Of a DNA stretch of 42,655 bases, positions 9,435-17,196 are shown one piece after another. Source of the stretch: an uncultured Pelagibacteraceae bacterium (GTDB lineage Bacteria; Pseudomonadota; Alphaproteobacteria; Pelagibacterales; Pelagibacteraceae); the NCBI GenBank assembly GCA_902623305.1, contig CACNTB010000002.1, forward strand, positions 1 to 42,655, in the 5' to 3' direction. Both the position numbers and the translations under genes were made by a program. A model generated the notes under the pieces. That model searched no databases. It had not been told where the DNA came from and worked only from the letters and a program-made list of their open reading frames with translations. The first letter of the stretch is position 1; each line of letters begins with the position of its first letter.

Positions 9435-9926
9435 TTATTTTGGAGATTTCTTTACAGATTTAGTTTGTGATGTCCTGAAATTTTTAAGTTTTTTTCGAAC
9501 ATTTGAATTATTATTAGCAATTATTGCTGAAGCTAATAAGGCGGCATTAATGGCACCATCCTCTCCTATAGCAAGTGTCCCTACAGGTATTCCTTTGGGC
9601 ATTTGTGCAATTGATAACAAACTATCTAAACCTCTAAGTTTTTTACTTTCAACAGGAACGCCAAGTACCGGCACATGTGTAAGTGCTGATATCATACCTG
9701 GAAGATGAGCTGATCCTCCAGCACCTGCAATTATTGCTCCTATATGATTTTGCTCAACTTTTGCAGCATATTCATACATTCTTTGTGGTGTTCTGTGAGC
9801 AGATATAATTTTTGTTTCAAATGGAACTCCAATTTTTTTTAGTGTTTTTTCGGCTAGTTTCATTATTTTATAGTCAGATTGACTGCCCATAACGATTGAA
9901 ATTTTTAATTTAGTATTTTTTTTCAT
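9435..9926 (-). CDS. purE: N5-CAIR mutase
   Basis: Class I PurE, which converts N5-CAIR to CAIR in purine biosynthesis. It has 163 residues. Diagnostic motifs: GSQSD (14-18), SAHRTP with the catalytic His44 (42-47), and the glycine-rich GAGGSAHLPG (68-77). It is first gene of the minus-strand purE-purK-GNAT unit, divergent from the dipeptidase cluster across a roughly 90 bp region that must hold both promoters. The short basic C-terminal tail (KSVKKSPK) is not part of the core fold. Confidence 0.96.
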   Translation of the reverse strand: MKKNTKLKISIVMGSQSDYKIMKLAEKTLKKIGVPFETKIISAHRTPQRMYEYAAKVEQNHIGAIIAGAGGSAHLPGMISALTHVPVLGVPVESKKLRGLDSLLSIAQMPKGIPVGTLAIGEDGAINAALLASAIIANNNSNVRKKLKNFRTSQTKSVKKSPK

Positions 9927-10020
9927 GAAAATTGATCAATCTGTTTATTTCAAAATTAGCTTGAAATTTCAATAAAATTAATAGTATTTAAAATACATAT
10001 TGATTAAAGTTGAACATACT

Positions 10021-10986
10021 ATGAATTATAAAATCGATAATCTTCAATATTGTAATTGGTCTAGAAAAATTTTTGAGATTAACAGATCTGCTGGTTTAGA
10101 TGCTGTTCATGTTACAATTGTATATCATGAGGATTTTGATGAATTACAACTTGAAATTAAAAAATGGGAAAAATTATTTTATGAGAACTCAGATCTAATT
10201 TTTCTTGGAAAGAATTATAAAGATATTGATAAAGCTAACAAAGAAAACAAAACGGCAATATTTTTTGGTTTTCAAAACTGTTCACCAATTGAAGATGACA
10301 TAAATCTTGTTGAAAAGGTTCATCAATTAGGATGTCGATTTATGCAACTGACTTATAACAATCAATCATTACTTGCAACAGGTTGTTATGAAAAAGTAGA
10401 TAGTGGAGTTACAAATTTTGGACGTGAGGTTATTAGAGAGATGAATAGAGTAGGTCTTGTGGTTGATATGTCACATTCTGCAGAAAAAAGTACTTTAGAT
10501 GCAATTGATTTTAGCGAAAAACCAATCGCAATTACTCACGCTAATCCTTCTTTTTGGCACCCAGCTAAAAGAAACAAATCCTCAGATTTGTTAAAAATTT
10601 TAAGTGAAAGCGGTGGTATGTTGGGTTTATCATTATACCCTCATCATTTAAAAGATAATACAAATTGTACTCTAGATAGTTTTTGTGAAATGGTTGCAAA
10701 AACAGCTGAAATAATGAATGTGAATAAAATTGGAATAGGTTCTGATCTTTGTTTAGATCATCCGGATACTGTTGTGGAATGGATGAGAAATGGTTCTTGG
10801 TCAAAAAGTAAAAATTATGGAGAAGGAACAAAAAATAAACCTGGTTTTCCTAAGCAACCTGACTGGTTTCTTGATGCAGGAGGGTTCACAAATATTGAAA
10901 AAGGGCTTAAAAAAGTAGGATTTTCAGATACCGAGACACATGGAATACTTGGAAATAACTGGTACAATTTTTATAAGTCTATTTAA
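10021..10986 (+). CDS. M19-type (renal/membrane) dipeptidase-like protein
   Basis: Amidohydrolase-fold protein of the M19 dipeptidase family, about 321 residues. Family features: VVDMSHSAEKSTLDAI and the following ITHANPS (metal-binding histidines), and GIGSDLCLDH near the C terminus. The usual N-terminal HxDxHxD-type pair is not visible; the protein instead opens with NLQYCNWSRKIFE. This may be a subfamily with altered metal binding. I prefer the ATG at 10021 because the conserved sequence begins there; an in-frame TTG at 10000 would add seven residues. It starts a four-gene plus-strand cluster (2 bp to the next gene). In pseudomonads a dipeptidase of this type sits beside dimethylglycine catabolism genes (from memory), consistent with the theme of this window. 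Confidence 0.82.
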   Translation: MNYKIDNLQYCNWSRKIFEINRSAGLDAVHVTIVYHEDFDELQLEIKKWEKLFYENSDLIFLGKNYKDIDKANKENKTAIFFGFQNCSPIEDDINLVEKVHQLGCRFMQLTYNNQSLLATGCYEKVDSGVTNFGREVIREMNRVGLVVDMSHSAEKSTLDAIDFSEKPIAITHANPSFWHPAKRNKSSDLLKILSESGGMLGLSLYPHHLKDNTNCTLDSFCEMVAKTAEIMNVNKIGIGSDLCLDHPDTVVEWMRNGSWSKSKNYGEGTKNKPGFPKQPDWFLDAGGFTNIEKGLKKVGFSDTETHGILGNNWYNFYKSI

Positions 10987-10988
10987 TT

Positions 10989-12650
10989 ATGAAAGTTGAA
11001 CTAAGAGACCCAAATAAGATAATGAAATTATCAAGGCTAGGATCTTTTCATCAATCAAAATTATCTTTTTTAAGAAGTTTTCTTAATGAATTTAAAGAGT
11101 GGGAATATAAAAGAGATTTATTTAATTTAAATGAAAACGGTTTTGGAGAAGCTGTTTATTCATTTAAGAAAAATAAAAGAGTTTATTCTTTAGTTTGTTT
11201 TGCAAATGAAATTAAAGATGAAGAAAGATCAGATAGAGTTATTGCTACAAAATGGGATGCGGCTTTTACATTACATGATGGAGTACCCAAAAAAAAAGAT
11301 ATTGAAAGATTAAAAAATGAAGTTCCAAAACAAGAAGTTGGTAGACTTTCTTATAAAGAATTAACTCTATCAAGAGCAAACAAGTCAGTAAGAATTTATA
11401 ATCATGTAGTTGAAAGTTTGAGTAGCGGTAAGCAACCAGATTTAAACTTATTATCAAAAGTAGGCTATTTATATAGGACTACAGCAGTATATGGTTCGGG
11501 CAAATTTGGTCTTGCAGATCGATTTAGAATTAAAAATCGTGAAGAAATTAATGGTCCATTCAGATTAGAAATGATGTTGGTATATTTTGTAAGACAATTT
11601 ACTTTTGATCAAGTTAATCATGTTGCTTACTACAAAAATCCAAAAACAGCAGTTAAGCTAGATGATAACATTTGTAAAAACTTGGGAATAGGTAATTCAA
11701 CAGGCTTGGGCATGGCTCCATTTATAGTCAACCACCCAACTCTATTAAATAACTGGATTTTAAGTAGAGAAAAAGCACTTAAGAAAATTAGAGAAATCAA
11801 AGATGTAAAAAGTCAAGATAGTGATTTGTTTATAGATTGTGTAAAAAAATCTTTAAAAAATATTACAAGCTGGAATACTGATAGTGAATATCAGCAAAAA
11901 AAAATCACATCATTACTAAAAGATGTTGAAAAATTTTTAAACTTTATAAACAAAGATTTTAATTTTGAGATCGAATATCCTTTTAACAAAATATATCATT
12001 GGTTGGAGGATAATACTTGTGAGGAATGCATTGAATACATTGTTTCAATGATGATGGAACCTTATAATAATATTGTAAATCCTTTGATAAAAGAAATGAG
12101 CTCAGATGAAGAAAAATATTTTAATATTCCTACTCATAGAAAAGTTGAAGAATTGCGTAGTATTATCGAAGCAAAGTATCCAAACATTTTAGATATTAAT
12201 TTTCAAGAAAAAGAAAATAATAAAAACTTTTGGTTTATTTCAAAAAATAAAGAGGAACCCAGATTAGCTGATCGTTTTGAGGAGCATGGATCAGAATTAG
12301 AGCAGCCGTTAGCGATAGCAAGAGATATAAAAAAACTTTATGACAAATTATTAGTCTCAAAAAATAGTTTAACTATTGCTGAATTTTTAACATCAAACTC
12401 TGAATTAAGACATGTCGTGAGGAGGGCATTCATTGTAGAAAAATTTCCTTATTCGGAAATACAAGATAATACAATTGGTAAAGATTTAATGCCAATTGAT
12501 ATGCTTAGACTAAAATTATCTTTTTTTGGGGCATTAAAATTTGATCCGAGATCTGACAAATGGTTAAGAATTTGCATGTTTCAAGGAGCTCCACTTCCAA
12601 ATGAATTAAAAAGTTATGACGAGCAGTGGGTATATAAAACCAATATTTAA
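10989..12650 (+). CDS. Uncharacterised 553-residue protein of the dipeptidase/DUF3726 cluster
   Basis: Not recognised. It is a soluble protein with no signal peptide or membrane helices. It opens with a basic region (KVELRDPNKIMKLSRLGSFHQ), then a mixed alpha/beta stretch containing VRIYNHVVESLSSGKQPD and YGSGKFGLADRFRI (about 135-185). An acidic, helix-rich middle follows (about 270-400), and it ends with HVVRRAFIVEKFPYSE and a DPRSDKWLRICMFQG tail. The start is 2 bp after the dipeptidase stop, and the stop is 2 bp before the DUF3726-like gene, so co-expression is near certain. Several Arg, Asp and His positions look constrained, but I cannot name a catalytic motif. Conservation of this gene beside DUF3726 would suggest a two-protein complex. 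Confidence 0.8.
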   Translation: MKVELRDPNKIMKLSRLGSFHQSKLSFLRSFLNEFKEWEYKRDLFNLNENGFGEAVYSFKKNKRVYSLVCFANEIKDEERSDRVIATKWDAAFTLHDGVPKKKDIERLKNEVPKQEVGRLSYKELTLSRANKSVRIYNHVVESLSSGKQPDLNLLSKVGYLYRTTAVYGSGKFGLADRFRIKNREEINGPFRLEMMLVYFVRQFTFDQVNHVAYYKNPKTAVKLDDNICKNLGIGNSTGLGMAPFIVNHPTLLNNWILSREKALKKIREIKDVKSQDSDLFIDCVKKSLKNITSWNTDSEYQQKKITSLLKDVEKFLNFINKDFNFEIEYPFNKIYHWLEDNTCEECIEYIVSMMMEPYNNIVNPLIKEMSSDEEKYFNIPTHRKVEELRSIIEAKYPNILDINFQEKENNKNFWFISKNKEEPRLADRFEEHGSELEQPLAIARDIKKLYDKLLVSKNSLTIAEFLTSNSELRHVVRRAFIVEKFPYSEIQDNTIGKDLMPIDMLRLKLSFFGALKFDPRSDKWLRICMFQGAPLPNELKSYDEQWVYKTNI

Positions 12651-12652
12651 TA

Positions 12653-13264
12653 ATGAAATCACTGAGTGAAATTGAAACTACTGTAAAAAGAGCTTCAAAG
12701 GCAGCAGGATATTCTTGGGGAGTTTCTGAGGAAGCAGGAAAAAGTATAAGGTTATTAGAGCTATTTAGTTTACCAGGTATTAAGCACCTTAGTGAATATT
12801 TTAATCAAAAAAATAAAAGTAAATTTGAAAATTTAAATTTAATTAGTGAAAATAACTCTTCATCAAATAATCCTTACTGTCCAATTACTTTAGGTGTTAG
12901 TTTTTTAGATCAAATAAATGTTTTAGAAAATTTAAAAAAAATTGAGTTTCAAAATGTTGCTTATCCAATAATTTTTATTTCCTTCATAAGTCGTTCATCA
13001 GAAATTATTGGAAAAAAAATTAATGTAAAAATAGATGAAAAAAAAATGTTACTAAATCTAAATGTAAATATTTTTTCAAATTTTATTGATCAAGAATTTC
13101 CAAAGATAGCAAATAAAATTGAGGTCAATCTACTTGAAAATGAAGATAACTTTACAGATGATGAATGGAATAATTTATATAAGTTATCCGAAGAAACTTT
13201 TGTTGAAGAGAGTGACAGTTTAAAAGAGGGTGCGGCAGGTGCTGGGTTGACAGATAATGATTGA
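12653..13264 (+). CDS. DUF3726-like protein
   Basis: The N terminus (SLSEIETTVKRASKAAGYSW then GVSEEAGKSIRLLE) matches what I know as DUF3726, an uncharacterised family of alphaproteobacteria. It has 203 residues and no membrane segment. The middle is AT-rich and poorly constrained, with VNVKIDEKKMLLNLNVNIF as a beta-rich patch. The C terminus is acidic and ends in a Gly/Ala-rich tail (LKEGAAGAGLTDND). It is tightly packed between the 553-residue protein (2 bp) and the 55-codon cysteine mini-gene (overlap). The function is unknown; physical partnership with its neighbours is an inference from packing. Confidence 0.8.
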   Translation: MKSLSEIETTVKRASKAAGYSWGVSEEAGKSIRLLELFSLPGIKHLSEYFNQKNKSKFENLNLISENNSSSNNPYCPITLGVSFLDQINVLENLKKIEFQNVAYPIIFISFISRSSEIIGKKINVKIDEKKMLLNLNVNIFSNFIDQEFPKIANKIEVNLLENEDNFTDDEWNNLYKLSEETFVEESDSLKEGAAGAGLTDND

Positions 13265-13424
13265 TAAAATTGATGAAAAAAATCTAAAGGTAGATACTGA
13301 AGAATTAAATAATATTTGTGATGAATGCAAAGAGGAAGACGAGAGTGTTACTCAAAATTTAATTCTTACTGGGTTTAAATTATGTAAATCTTGCAGAGTA
13401 TCAAAGACTATATTTCCTCTTTAA
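13257..13424 (+). CDS. 55-residue zinc-ribbon-like mini-protein
   Basis: Small reading frame starting with ATG at 13257 inside the last codons of the DUF3726-like gene (8 bp overlap) and ending TAA at 13422-13424. The protein has two Cys-x2-Cys pairs, C21-D-E-C24 and C43-K-S-C46, spaced as in a small zinc ribbon. It has an acidic middle (KEEDE) and the C-terminal tail VSKTIFPL. It overlaps the convergent Yip1-like gene by 4 bp. The evidence for coding is the coupled start, the paired cysteines and the lack of any other use of this DNA. The function is unknown; zinc or iron binding as an accessory to the upstream two proteins is plausible. Confidence 0.7.
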   Translation: MIDKIDEKNLKVDTEELNNICDECKEEDESVTQNLILTGFKLCKSCRVSKTIFPL

Positions 13425-13966
13425 CTGATCTGACTAACTGGTAGCATATTCATTCTACTCATTACAAACGAGATAGATAAAAATGCAATAATTAAAAAAG
13501 ATAACAACACAATCCCAAAAGATTTAAAATTAGATTTTAAACTCAATATTTGTTTAGTTGAAATAATTAAACCTGCAAAAATCCAGAACTGGGTAAGAAA
13601 AATTATTGGTATCATTAAATCTGGTGTGACTGCAAAAAATCTTAATAAACCAGGGGCATGTGCAAATCCAACAGCTGTTAAAACTTTTTTGAACGAAACT
13701 TTGGTTTGTTTATCAGGAAATAGTTTAACTCCAATTACAAAAATAAAAATCGCCCATATTAGCCAAGTAATTATTGCAGTTAGACCAGACATTGCAATAG
13801 CTGTTTTAATAATGGTATTAGCTGCTACTGCTCCAGCGATACCATCAAGGATCATTATAATACCAGCAAAGTATATTGAAGCTTCGCCAAAATTTTTGTT
13901 ATCTGAATAAAGAGTTTTATCTAATTTTATTGACTTGAAAATTATATTTAAAAATTCACCAAACAT
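13421..13966 (-). CDS. Yip1-domain integral membrane protein
   Basis: Polytopic membrane protein of 181 residues with about five hydrophobic segments. Visible segments include IYFAGIIMILDGIAGAVAA, AITWLIWAIFIFVIGVKLF, LMIPIIFLTQFWIFAGLII and IVLLSFLIIAFLSISFVM. The middle motif VGFAHAPGLLRFF is typical of bacterial Yip1-family proteins, which lack a defined biochemical role. The start overlaps by one base (TAATG) the stop of a 36-codon ORF upstream, which suggests coupling. The 3' end overlaps the convergent mini-gene by 4 bp. Confidence 0.75.
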   Translation of the reverse strand: MFGEFLNIIFKSIKLDKTLYSDNKNFGEASIYFAGIIMILDGIAGAVAANTIIKTAIAMSGLTAIITWLIWAIFIFVIGVKLFPDKQTKVSFKKVLTAVGFAHAPGLLRFFAVTPDLMIPIIFLTQFWIFAGLIISTKQILSLKSNFKSFGIVLLSFLIIAFLSISFVMSRMNMLPVSQIS

Positions 13967-14076
13967 TAATTTTTTTTATTTTTATTTTTTTGAGCCTTAT
14001 AAGAAACAATTAATGGAAATATTATTAAAGCAATAGCAATGATAATGCAAACTGCTATTAGAAAACTTTTGGTCAT
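13966..14076 (-). CDS. Possible 36-residue single-pass membrane peptide
   Basis: ATG at 14074-14076 opens a 36-codon frame that ends in TAA overlapping the ATG of the Yip1-like gene (TAATG). The product would be one transmembrane helix (FLIAVCIIIAIALIIFPLIV) followed by a basic Lys/Asn tail, a common architecture of bacterial small membrane proteins. It sits just downstream of the terminator of the DmdA-like gene, so it could be the first gene of the Yip1-like transcript. The one-base coupling with the next gene is the main support; length alone gives no statistical confidence. Confidence 0.45.
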   Translation of the reverse strand: MTKSFLIAVCIIIAIALIIFPLIVSYKAQKNKNKKN

Positions 14077-14084
14077 TAGAATTG

Positions 14085-14110
14085 AAAAGGGGAGCTGAAA
14101 TTAGCTCCCC
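14085..14110 (-). terminator. Rho-independent terminator of the DmdA-like gene
   Basis: Perfect 8 bp stem (14089-14096 with 14103-14110, GGGGAGCT/AGCTCCCC) and a 6-base loop. On the minus strand it is followed by TTTT and lies 12 bases beyond the stop of the DmdA-like gene. It separates the transport/demethylation module from the Yip1-like genes. Confidence 0.8.
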
Positions 14111-14121
14111 AATAGTAAATT

Positions 14122-15480
14122 TTAGCCTTTTACAACTTCTCTTGTATTTGCGTTGAAAGACTCTTTGAATGGAATATCCACCACAACAGCATCTACAGGT
14201 GTTCCTGGAGTTTCTGAATATTGTTCTGGTAGATGAACTTTATATTTAGTTCCCACTTTTCCTTTTGGAAAACCATTTGCATTTAACGTTCCATCGAAAG
14301 GAACATATCCCATAGCAATATTTGTTTTCTTTTCAGGGTGCCACCATGGTGATGTTAAAAATCCTACTGGATCACCACCACTTTCTGGAGAAACTAACCA
14401 AAAATCAGGCGCATAATTATCAATAGGTTTACCACCCAATTCCATACCAACTAATTGGAGTTTATATGGTTTTTGACCTGCTTTGATGTCTGCTTTCATT
14501 TTCTCTAGAGCAGCTTTACCAACATAATCAGCTTTTTTATTCCACTCACCTTTTCCAGACAAAGAAACTTGATAACCTAAATTACATTGGAATGGATTGT
14601 GTTGTTGATCCATGTCTTGTCCCCATGAAAGTATACCCGCTTGAATTCTTCTATGGTGAGCAGGAGCAATAACCATTAAGCTATGTTTTTTTCCAGCCGC
14701 AAGTACAGCATTCCACATATCTTCAGCGTACAAAGTTGAATTTTTTAAATAAATCTCATAACCAGCTTCACCCGAGAAACCAGACTGAGAAATAACAACA
14801 TCTCTTCCTCCAACTTTAGCAGCTGCTAAGCCGTAGAAAGGCATATTATCAAAATCAACTTGATCGCCACATAGATCTTTCATTAATGCTTTTGATTTAG
14901 GTCCTTGTATTTGAACTGGACTGACATCAATTTCTTCAATCGTACAATTGAATCTTCCATCAGCATTAACACCTTGTAAATACATTCCAATATCAGAGTC
15001 TGATAATGAAAACCAAAACTCATCTTCTGAAATTCTTAAAAGAATTGGATCATTTAAAACTCCACCATAAGCGTTACATAAAATAACGTATCTTGCTCTC
15101 ATGGGAGAAATTTTTGTTGCATCTCTAGTGATTACATAGTCCGTAAATTTTTCTGCATCTGGACCCTTAACTCTTATTTGTCTTTCAACAGCAACGTTCC
15201 ACATTGTTACGTGGTTTACGATAGCATCATATTCAACCATAGCCCCACCATCTTCAGGTTTTACGTAACCTCTTGGGTGGTAAATACGATTGTATACAGT
15301 TGCTCTCCAACAACCTGCCTGCATTGATAAATGCCAATAAGGTGATTTTCTTACCCTTGTTGAAATTAACATTTCAACTTTTGTTGGCCCACTTTGTCTT
15401 AAATTATATGGTACCTCTCTATCAGATTGATCAACAGAAGTAACATGTTTTAGTTTAGTATAGTCAAATTCATTAGACAT
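14122..15480 (-). CDS. GcvT/DmdA-like folate-dependent methyltransferase
   Basis: Aminomethyltransferase (GcvT) fold protein, 452 residues, longer than GcvT or DmdA (about 370). The core resembles DMSP demethylase DmdA: RVRKSPYW (43-50), TVYNRIYHP (61-69), VTMWNVAVERQIRVKGPDA (91-109), GGVLNDP (139-145, where GcvT has GG..DD) and SGFSGEAGYEIY (233-244). Extra length is in the N-terminal 40 residues and in a longer C-terminal barrel. Such proteins move a methyl group from a donor to tetrahydrofolate. Its start overlaps the MetF-like gene by 8 bp, which fits oxidation of a 5-methyl-THF product, and binding-protein and permease genes lie upstream. The substrate is unknown; DMSP or another methylated osmolyte or aromatic ether (cf. 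LigM-type enzymes) are options. Confidence 0.8.
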   Translation of the reverse strand: MSNEFDYTKLKHVTSVDQSDREVPYNLRQSGPTKVEMLISTRVRKSPYWHLSMQAGCWRATVYNRIYHPRGYVKPEDGGAMVEYDAIVNHVTMWNVAVERQIRVKGPDAEKFTDYVITRDATKISPMRARYVILCNAYGGVLNDPILLRISEDEFWFSLSDSDIGMYLQGVNADGRFNCTIEEIDVSPVQIQGPKSKALMKDLCGDQVDFDNMPFYGLAAAKVGGRDVVISQSGFSGEAGYEIYLKNSTLYAEDMWNAVLAAGKKHSLMVIAPAHHRRIQAGILSWGQDMDQQHNPFQCNLGYQVSLSGKGEWNKKADYVGKAALEKMKADIKAGQKPYKLQLVGMELGGKPIDNYAPDFWLVSPESGGDPVGFLTSPWWHPEKKTNIAMGYVPFDGTLNANGFPKGKVGTKYKVHLPEQYSETPGTPVDAVVVDIPFKESFNANTREVVKG

Positions 15481-16201
15481 AACTATTCTCCTTCAACCAC
15501 TTGTTAGTTTCCTTCAAGCCGCCGAATGTATAAATGTGGAAGTTATCAGTATGCGATTTAACTTTCCCAATTAAATCATTAGGGTCTTTAGGTTTCAATA
15601 AATCTAATGCCTTAGTAAAATTAGATTTAAGAAAGTTTAAGGAATTTTTTGCCCCAACAATATTAGCAAATTTAATTAAGCTAGATATTTTTAATGGCCC
15701 AGTAATTCCAACATGCACTGGTACGCTTTGCTTAGAAATAAAATCTATAATAGGCTGAGGATCAAGTAACCATTGAGTTACAATATAGTCAGCATAAGGC
15801 TTTTTATCTATCATAGCTTTTTCTAAATCTGAGTCGGATATATCAGGACTCCCCTCGGGATGTCCAGCAATTCCTATTTTCATTTTTTCAAAATAACCTG
15901 TTTCTAGAAGTTGAAATGAACTGTCAAATTTACCTGCAGGCTCTCTTCCGCCACCTATTATTAGAGCTTGCTTAACTCCACCATCCTTGCATTTTGAAAC
16001 ATAATCTTTAAGTTCGTTTTCATCCTTCATTGATCTCGCTGGAAAGTGAGGAACAGGGTTAAATCCTTTTTTTACAAGCTCTATGGCTTTTTCAGCTGTT
16101 TCGTTATAGTCACCACCAGGTAGCATTGTAATGTATACATCACTTACAGCTGGGACTGTTTCGATGTCAGTTTTAGGGCCAATTTCCAAAGAAAAATTCA
16201 T
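15473..16201 (-). CDS. Methylenetetrahydrofolate reductase-like protein (short MetF)
   Basis: MTHFR-family barrel protein of 242 residues, about 50 shorter than standard MetF. Landmarks: SLEIGPKT at the N terminus (position of the catalytic Glu in SFEF), PHFPARS, ALIIGGGRE, AGHPEGSPD (the YPEGH position) and VTQWLLD (FxxTQ). The known reaction interconverts 5,10-methylene-THF and 5-methyl-THF with FAD. Overlapping the DmdA-like gene by 8 bp implies that it handles the methyl-THF that enzyme makes, most likely in the oxidative direction. The same pairing of a GcvT-type demethylase with a MetF occurs in bacterial aromatic O-demethylation. Whether the shortened form keeps the FAD site is not certain. 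Confidence 0.75.
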   Translation of the reverse strand: MNFSLEIGPKTDIETVPAVSDVYITMLPGGDYNETAEKAIELVKKGFNPVPHFPARSMKDENELKDYVSKCKDGGVKQALIIGGGREPAGKFDSSFQLLETGYFEKMKIGIAGHPEGSPDISDSDLEKAMIDKKPYADYIVTQWLLDPQPIIDFISKQSVPVHVGITGPLKISSLIKFANIVGAKNSLNFLKSNFTKALDLLKPKDPNDLIGKVKSHTDNFHIYTFGGLKETNKWLKENSYV

Positions 16202-16259
16202 TTTCTTGGATCTTTATTTATTTTGAAATATGAGTCTAGAAAATTCGATTGAGGTAAAT

Positions 16260-17147
16260 TTACTTCTTCAGCTGGCCTCTGTGCTTTTGAATTCGTTGTC
16301 CGTACTGCTGTGTGACCCTATCAAAAATAATTGCTAGGGCTACAATTGCTAAACCATTCATCATTCCAAGTGCTAAATATTGGTTAGAAATGGCCTGTAA
16401 AATAGGAACTCCCAATCCTTTTACACCTATCATAGATGCTATAACTACCATGGCTAAAGCCATCATAATCGTTTGGTTAATTCCTGCAAAAATAGTTGGA
16501 AGAGAAAGAGGGATTTGCACAGATTTTAACTTCTGCATAGGCGTAGCCCCAAATGCCTCACTTGCCTCTAAAGTTTCTTTATCAACTTCCCTTATTCCAA
16601 GGTTTGTTAATCTTACAATTGGAGGTAATGCATAAATACAAACTGCAAGTAATCCTGGAACTTTACCAATACCAAGAAGCATAATGATTGGAATTAAATA
16701 TACAAAGCTTGGAATAGTTTGCATCATATCTAAAATAGGTAATATAGCTTTTTCTGCTCTAGCAGATTTTGACATTACTATTCCAATTGGTATTCCAACA
16801 ACAATACAAACTAATGTAGAAACAGATATTATTGCAACGGTAGCCATACAATTTTTCCACATTCCAAAATAGCCAATAACTATAAAACAAGCTACTGTGC
16901 CAATAACAAGCTTAACACTTCTCGATCCAATCCAAGCTAATAAAGCAAATACACCGATTACTAAAGGCCAAGGACTATTTACTAATAATTTTTCTAACCA
17001 AATTAAAAAATGTAAAAGTGGATCAAAAAAACCTTCAATACCATCACCATACGCTCTAGAAAATTCTTTGAAACTAGAATCAATTCCTTTTTTAAGCTCT
17101 CTAAGAGCCGTTCTATCCATTACAGGAATTTTATTAAAGAAGTCCAT
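16260..17147 (-). CDS. ProW/OpuAB-type ABC permease (betaine/proline betaine class)
   Basis: Inner-membrane permease of the glycine betaine/L-proline ABC importer class, 295 residues, with about six to seven membrane segments. The N-terminal 40 residues are cytoplasmic or periplasmic and charged, as in ProW. The cytoplasmic EAA loop that docks the ATPase is clear (EASEAFGATPMQKLKSVQIP), and the segment GKVPGLLAVCIYALPPIVRLTNLGIR precedes it as in OpuAB. It follows the binding-protein gene across a 49 bp gap carrying a perfect palindrome. No ATP-binding subunit gene lies in the window, so a ProV/OpuAA encoded elsewhere must energise it. Confidence 0.9.
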   Translation of the reverse strand: MDFFNKIPVMDRTALRELKKGIDSSFKEFSRAYGDGIEGFFDPLLHFLIWLEKLLVNSPWPLVIGVFALLAWIGSRSVKLVIGTVACFIVIGYFGMWKNCMATVAIISVSTLVCIVVGIPIGIVMSKSARAEKAILPILDMMQTIPSFVYLIPIIMLLGIGKVPGLLAVCIYALPPIVRLTNLGIREVDKETLEASEAFGATPMQKLKSVQIPLSLPTIFAGINQTIMMALAMVVIASMIGVKGLGVPILQAISNQYLALGMMNGLAIVALAIIFDRVTQQYGQRIQKHRGQLKK

Positions 17148-17160
17148 AAATTTTATTTAA

Positions 17161-17184
17161 TCAAACCCGCCTAGGCGGGTTTGA
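17161..17184. repeat. Perfect 24 bp palindrome between binding-protein and permease genes
   Basis: Every base from 17161 to 17184 pairs (TCAAACCCGCC / GGCGGGTTTGA around TA), and it is GC-rich in an AT-rich genome. It lies 12 bases after the binding-protein stop on the minus strand, and no U-tract follows in that direction. A likely role is a 3' stabilising or partial-termination hairpin that keeps binding-protein mRNA in excess over the permease, as known for many binding-protein transporters. Confidence 0.7.
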
Positions 17185-17196
17185 TAATATTTTTAA

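Noticed and set aside
13626-13910. 94-codon plus-strand open frame
   Set aside because: Antisense shadow of the Yip1-like gene, with low-complexity hydrophobic translation.
16312-17160. Three plus-strand open frames of 62-107 codons
   Set aside because: All are antisense to the ProW-type permease; their hydrophobic content mirrors the membrane helices.
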